Of a DNA stretch of 64,000 nt, positions 61,063-64,000 are shown piece by piece. Within the stretch, counting starts at the first letter, position 1, and every line of letters starts with the position of its first letter. Made by a program: the position numbers and the translations under genes. Source of the DNA: Paenibacillus mangrovi (GTDB taxonomy: Bacteria; Bacillota; Bacilli; Paenibacillales; Paenibacillaceae); assembly GCF_022898935.1 (NCBI RefSeq), contig NZ_JALIRP010000007.1, positions 62,001-126,000 of the forward strand. The letters run 5' to 3'. The notes under the pieces were generated by a model. That model was not told where the DNA came from and made no database searches. It saw nothing but the letters and a program-made list of their open reading frames with translations.

Positions 61063-61140
61063 CAAAAAAAGAGGTCTCTCAAAGGAAAATTCCCTTCAAA
61101 AGCCTCTTTGCTTGTTATCGATTGTGCACGCCATTGTGCA
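61063..61140 (-). promoter_or_regulatory. ANTAR (EutV) antiterminator leader of eutG
   Basis: P1 (TGCAC-AATGGC-GTGCA, 61125-61140) and P2 (AAGC-AAAGAG-GCTT, 61100-61113) both have hexaloops with A1 and G4, the known EutV recognition pattern. An 11-base spacer separates them. P2 shares bases with the terminator stem (AGAGG...CCTCT) that ends in seven T's near 61064. It is the most canonical of the three leaders and lies directly in front of eutG. Confidence 0.9.
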
Positions 61141-61163
61141 GCTTATCATTATTTGATTTTGCA

Positions 61164-61198
61164 ATTATACTGTACACCGTAGTTCCGATATTCGTCAA
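61164..61198 (-). promoter_or_regulatory. putative sigma-A promoter of eutG
   Basis: TTGACG (61193-61198) is followed by TACAGT after 18 bases, or by an overlapping perfect TATAAT (61164-61169) at a longer distance. Transcription would start just before hairpin P1. The element sits between the decoy RNA and the eutG leader. Confidence 0.55.
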
Positions 61199-61423
61199 CC
61201 GATTCCAGTACTTGTCCTTAGATCAGACACATAAGATGAATTCGCGAGTTCCAAAATTAAGTTTTCATGTACATTTTTTAGAAAAAAGGGATATGCACGC
61301 CAATGTGCATATGATTCTTCGCCATAGAAGAACTTCCCGTTTGTTTGCTATACCCCATTGTATATGTTCGGCGGCGACACCTGGTTTTTTCCGACAGCAT
61401 TGTCGGCAGCCATTGGCTACAAC

Positions 61424-61461
61424 AAAAAAAGCCTAGCGAGGCGTTTAACATCACTAGACTT
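61424..61461 (-). terminator. riboswitch expression-platform terminator
   Basis: A 10-base-pair stem AAGTCTAGTG/CGCTAGGCTT with G-T pairs and a TTTTTT tail follows the aptamer. Cobalamin binding would favour it and stop the RNA before the EutV-binding hairpins. Confidence 0.85.
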
Positions 61462-61605
61462 GTAAACCAGCCACTTTCGCCTCGAAATGACTGGTCTGGC
61501 AAAGTTATTAGACAAAAGACCTGACTTAAGACCGAGCATCCGATCTATTACAGTGGCGGGACCGTGTTGGATTTGCACCAAACTTCCATTGCCTATAACT
61601 TCTTC
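61462..61605 (-). promoter_or_regulatory. cobalamin (adenosylcobalamin) riboswitch
   Basis: Conserved core pieces appear in order on the minus strand: GGTGCAAATCC (61579-61569), the B12 box CCGCCACTGTAAT (around 61559-61547), and AAGTCAGGTC (around 61527-61518) for the usual AAGCCAGGAGAC. Further stems lie to about 61462. It is directly followed by an intrinsic terminator, so it works by transcription termination. Confidence 0.9.
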
Positions 61606-61642
61606 TATTGTGTTTGACGTGAATGGTCGTCCATTCGACATA

Positions 61643-61670
61643 ATTATAGCATAAAAGATTCGTTTGGCAA
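61643..61670 (-). promoter_or_regulatory. sigma-A promoter of the regulatory RNA
   Basis: TTGCCA, 16 bases, then a perfect TATAAT on the minus strand, with the predicted start about 30 bases before the riboswitch core. It lies just beyond the ldh stop at 61730. Confidence 0.75.
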
Positions 61671-61729
61671 TATGAAAATGAAGAACGTGACGGATTTTAT
61701 CCACGCATTCCGTAAGTTTTGCCCTAATT

Positions 61730-62680
61730 TCAGTAAACCTTCGAAATCATGTCTCTCATGACTTTTGCTGAATTTTCAAGGGCATCGCGCTCCTTGCTGT
61801 CCAGCTCGATTTCAATTACCTCTCTTACTCCGCCACGGTTTACAATTGCCGGTGTGCTGATATATAAGTCGCTCTCTCCGTAATGGCCTTCCATCAAACA
61901 GGAAACAGTCAAGATGCTGTTTTCGTCATGGAAAATCGCTTTTGTAATCCGCGTCAAACACATGCCGATCCCGTAATATGTTGCCCCTTTGCGGTCAATA
62001 ATGTGGTACGCCGCGTCTCGTACGTTCTCAAAAATTTTATCCAACTGTTCTTTGTCTTCAGGATTGTTCCGGCGTTCCAGTACTTTGCACAGTCGCTCTA
62101 TTCCTATAGACGCTTGCGACCACACAGGGAATTCGCTGTCCCCATGTTCCCCAATGATCGCGGCGTGAATATTGCGCGGGTCAAGGCCAAAATACTCGCC
62201 AAGCATATACCGGAAACGGGCCGTATCAAGAGTTGTGCCTGACCCGATAACCCGCTCCTTCGGCAGTCCACTTTCCTTCCACACCACATATGTCAGGATA
62301 TCCACGGGGTTAGTCGCGACAAGGAAAATGCCATTAAACCCGCTTTTCATAATTTCGGACACAATGCCCTTCATTACCTTTGCGTTCTTGTCGATAAGCT
62401 CCAGCCGTGTTTCACCTGGCTTCTGCGGAACCCCTGCCGTAATAACGACAACGTCTACGTTGCCGCAGTCTTCATACGAGCCTGATGTCACACGTGTAGG
62501 AGAGGTTGCGAACGCCATCCCGTGTTGCATATCCATTGCTTCGCCTTCTGCACGCTTTTCGTTGATGTCAATCAAAATCATTTCTTCTGCCACGCCTTGA
62601 TTGATCATGGAGTAAGCGTATGAGCACCCAACTGCTCCAGTTCCGATCAGTGCTACTCGGTTTATTTTGTTTTTCATCAT
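61730..62680 (-). CDS. ldh: L-lactate dehydrogenase
   Basis: 316 residues of the NAD-dependent lactate/malate dehydrogenase fold. [19 protein letters not shown] near residue 9 is the dinucleotide motif, [12 protein letters not shown] the conserved strand, and the catalytic His is in [15 protein letters not shown]. Substrate-loop and later Thr/Arg positions suit lactate over malate. Interconverts pyruvate and L-lactate with NADH. AGGAG precedes the ATG. Nineteen bases downstream of the lactate permease gene, so the two form a lactate uptake/fermentation unit upstream of the eut locus. Confidence 0.94.
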   Translation of the reverse strand: MMKNKINRVALIGTGAVGCSYAYSMINQGVAEEMILIDINEKRAEGEAMDMQHGMAFATSPTRVTSGSYEDCGNVDVVVITAGVPQKPGETRLELIDKNAKVMKGIVSEIMKSGFNGIFLVATNPVDILTYVVWKESGLPKERVIGSGTTLDTARFRYMLGEYFGLDPRNIHAAIIGEHGDSEFPVWSQASIGIERLCKVLERRNNPEDKEQLDKIFENVRDAAYHIIDRKGATYYGIGMCLTRITKAIFHDENSILTVSCLMEGHYGESDLYISTPAIVNRGGVREVIEIELDSKERDALENSAKVMRDMISKVY

Positions 62681-62699
62681 ATCTCGCTCCTTTTGCTTT

Positions 62700-64000
62700 C
62701 TAATAGATCAGAAGGTTAATTATACCAACAACCACCAAAAATATAACGCTTATTTTAATGGTGAATTTGAACAGCTCGTTTTCCCTTCCCGTCAGACCCA
62801 CTGCTGCGGCAGCAACCGCAACCGACTGCGGACTAATCATTTTCGCCATATCTCCGCCAATAACATTTGCGGCTACCATTGCTGCAGGCGAAATTCCAAT
62901 CTGCGCCGCTGTTACGGCCTGTAGAGGTGCAAACAGCGAACCGCAGTTCACAACCGATCCGGTGAGGAATACGCCTATCCATCCGAGCACCGGCGCGAAC
63001 AACGGGAACATCCCCCCGGTTGAAGCGAGCGCAAGCCCAAGAGTTGAGGACATACCCGAATAGTTGCAGATGTAGGCGAATGCCAGAACCGCGCAGATCG
63101 TCACGATTGGCAAAAAGAGTTCCTTCCCCGTCTCCCTTGCTGCGTCTTTTATTATTCCCCACGGTATTTTGAATATGAGAATGGTCAGCAAACCGGCAAG
63201 CAGTATCGCAACTGTAGTTGACGCGAATTCTATTTTGAACACCGCCGCGTATGGAGTAGGCTTTGAAACGATCGGTGGGAGTCGGTATACCATTTTATCA
63301 AGTCCCATAATCGGGAGATTAAGCGTTAAGCCATTAAATACATCCTTGAACGACTTAAGGGAAAACAGAATGACAAGTGCCGTCAACAATCCAAACGGTA
63401 ACCACGCTTTTGCTATCTCTCCACGGGAATGTTTAATCACTTCAGCTGATTCTCCCTCTACTATGCGGTATATCTGTTTTGGTCTCCATTTACGCAAAAA
63501 CAACGTCAAAGCAAGTAACGCTGCCAGTGCCGATAGGATGTCAACCAACACGGCTCCAAGTGTGTTAAGGACTACAAACTGTACTGCCGCAAACGTACCA
63601 CTGCAAACAAGGATTGCCGGGTATGTCTGCTTAATCCCCTTCATCCTGTCCACAAGGAACACAAGTAGAAACGCAAGCACAATGCTGATAAGAGGGATGA
63701 TATAGCTTGTGCGGCTTGCGATCTCTAACGCCGGTAAGTCAGTCAACGTAGCAGGAGTTGTTACTGGGATCCCCATTGCACCGTATGAGCCACCTGCGAT
63801 ATTGGCAACTAAGCACAAACCAGCTGCTTTTACCGGCTTAAATCCTAATCCGATGAGGATCACCGCCGTAATCGCGACGGGTGCACCAAACCCCGCTGCC
63901 CCTTCGAGGAATGCCCCGAAACAATACGCCACGAGCAGAACCTGTATTCGCTGGTCTGCCGTTATGCTCGTAATGCTGTTTTTGATGATTTCAAACTTTC
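62700..64000 (-). CDS. lctP: L-lactate permease, truncated by right edge
   Basis: The C-terminal ~430 residues of an LctP/LldP-family lactate transporter; the start lies beyond 64000, since the frame stays open through [20 protein letters not shown] to the edge. [19 protein letters not shown] is the signature loop, and about ten membrane segments follow. It imports or exports lactate with protons. The frame has a GTG at 63932, but that is internal to the conserved domain. Upstream of ldh in the same operon. Confidence 0.93.
   Translation of the reverse strand, partial: KFEIIKNSITSITADQRIQVLLVAYCFGAFLEGAAGFGAPVAITAVILIGLGFKPVKAAGLCLVANIAGGSYGAMGIPVTTPATLTDLPALEIASRTSYIIPLISIVLAFLLVFLVDRMKGIKQTYPAILVCSGTFAAVQFVVLNTLGAVLVDILSALAALLALTLFLRKWRPKQIYRIVEGESAEVIKHSRGEIAKAWLPFGLLTALVILFSLKSFKDVFNGLTLNLPIMGLDKMVYRLPPIVSKPTPYAAVFKIEFASTTVAILLAGLLTILIFKIPWGIIKDAARETGKELFLPIVTICAVLAFAYICNYSGMSSTLGLALASTGGMFPLFAPVLGWIGVFLTGSVVNCGSLFAPLQAVTAAQIGISPAAMVAANVIGGDMAKMISPQSVAVAAAAVGLTGRENELFKFTIKISVIFLVVVGIINLLIY

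Larger units (their letters stand above)
61282..61636 (-). ncRNA. eutX: EutX/Rli55-like regulatory RNA with EutV decoy hairpins
   Basis: From a sigma-A promoter the transcript would cross a cobalamin riboswitch and its terminator and end in two adjacent hexaloop hairpins. These are TTCTTC-TATGGC-GAAGAA (inside 61314-61333) and ATATGCAC-ATTGGC-GTGCATAT (61291-61312), separated by one base. Both share TGGC with the eutG P1 loop, and the second is followed by a T6 run (61282-61287), so it doubles as terminator. In Enterococcus EutX and Listeria Rli55, B12 ends the RNA early, while without B12 the long form captures EutV. No open reading frame is evident. The layout is seen; the action is inferred by analogy. 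Confidence 0.85.

Noticed and set aside
1..64000. CRISPR arrays, tRNA or rRNA genes, intact insertion sequences or prophage
   Set aside because: No spaced direct repeats, no cloverleaf or rRNA-like stretches, and no transposase, integrase or phage genes were found on either strand.

Overview
The window looks like a chromosomal segment of a spore-forming Gram-positive bacterium, most likely Paenibacillus or a close relative. The basis is AGGAGG-type ribosome binding sites, YesM/YesN-type two-component systems beside sugar ABC transporters, a YheC/YheD-type spore-coat ATP-grasp gene, CgeB-type spore glycosyltransferases, a squalene-hopene/sporulene-type cyclase and a Firmicutes-type ethanolamine (eut) locus. 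The genus is an inference; no rRNA or tRNA gene is visible. Nearly all genes lie on the minus strand.

1-7.3 kb is a carbohydrate-catabolism patch: a Gfo/Idh/MocA oxidoreductase cut by the left edge, a TIM-barrel sugar isomerase behind a good cre site, an AraC regulator, an ATP-grasp protein, and an operon of a solute-binding protein without a signal peptide, an SDR dehydrogenase and a GH29 alpha-L-fucosidase. A 5' scrap of a second GH29 gene lies upstream. 7.3-11 kb (plus strand) holds an APC amino-acid permease behind a terminator-like leader hairpin, and a 630-residue terpene cyclase. 11-17.7 kb is a sugar/phosphoester uptake operon: lipoprotein, two permeases, a CX5R phosphatase, two calcineurin-like phosphoesterases and a separately terminated GntR regulator.

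18.4-19.6 kb is a gene graveyard: a broken effector-binding-domain gene abuts a patchwork of partial copies of three genes found intact elsewhere in this window (NlpC/P60 peptidase, its neighbouring histidine kinase, and the terpene cyclase). 19.7-29.7 kb is a ten-gene glycan operon. It carries all four enzyme types needed to make a 2,3-diacetamido-uronic acid sugar nucleotide (WbpA/B/E/D-like), four glycosyltransferases (two CgeB-like, one of them fused to LysM), a NodB-type deacetylase and one unrecognised protein. 29.8-41.2 kb is a glycan-foraging locus: YesN/YesM-type regulators, lipoprotein, two permeases, a secreted ~1200-residue GH110-like alpha-galactosidase with F5/8C and FIMAH domains, and a divergent AraC regulator. 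41.2-45 kb has a transglutaminase-like protein, a secreted NlpC/P60 endopeptidase and an OmpR-type two-component system.

45-61.7 kb is an ethanolamine-utilisation bacterial microcompartment locus: eutG, S, P, V, W, A, B, C, L, a BMC protein with a long charged tail, E, M, T, a PduL phosphotransacylase, an EutQ/EutT-module protein, N, a PduT-like shell protein and eutH. Its control can be read from the sequence. Three leaders (before eutG, eutS and eutA) carry two hexaloop hairpins overlapping an intrinsic terminator, the ANTAR (EutV) antitermination target. Upstream is an EutX/Rli55-like small RNA: a sigma-A promoter, a cobalamin riboswitch with a terminator, then a decoy pair of EutV-type hairpins. 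This would couple pathway expression to both ethanolamine (EutW/EutV) and B12. The right edge has L-lactate dehydrogenase and a truncated L-lactate permease.
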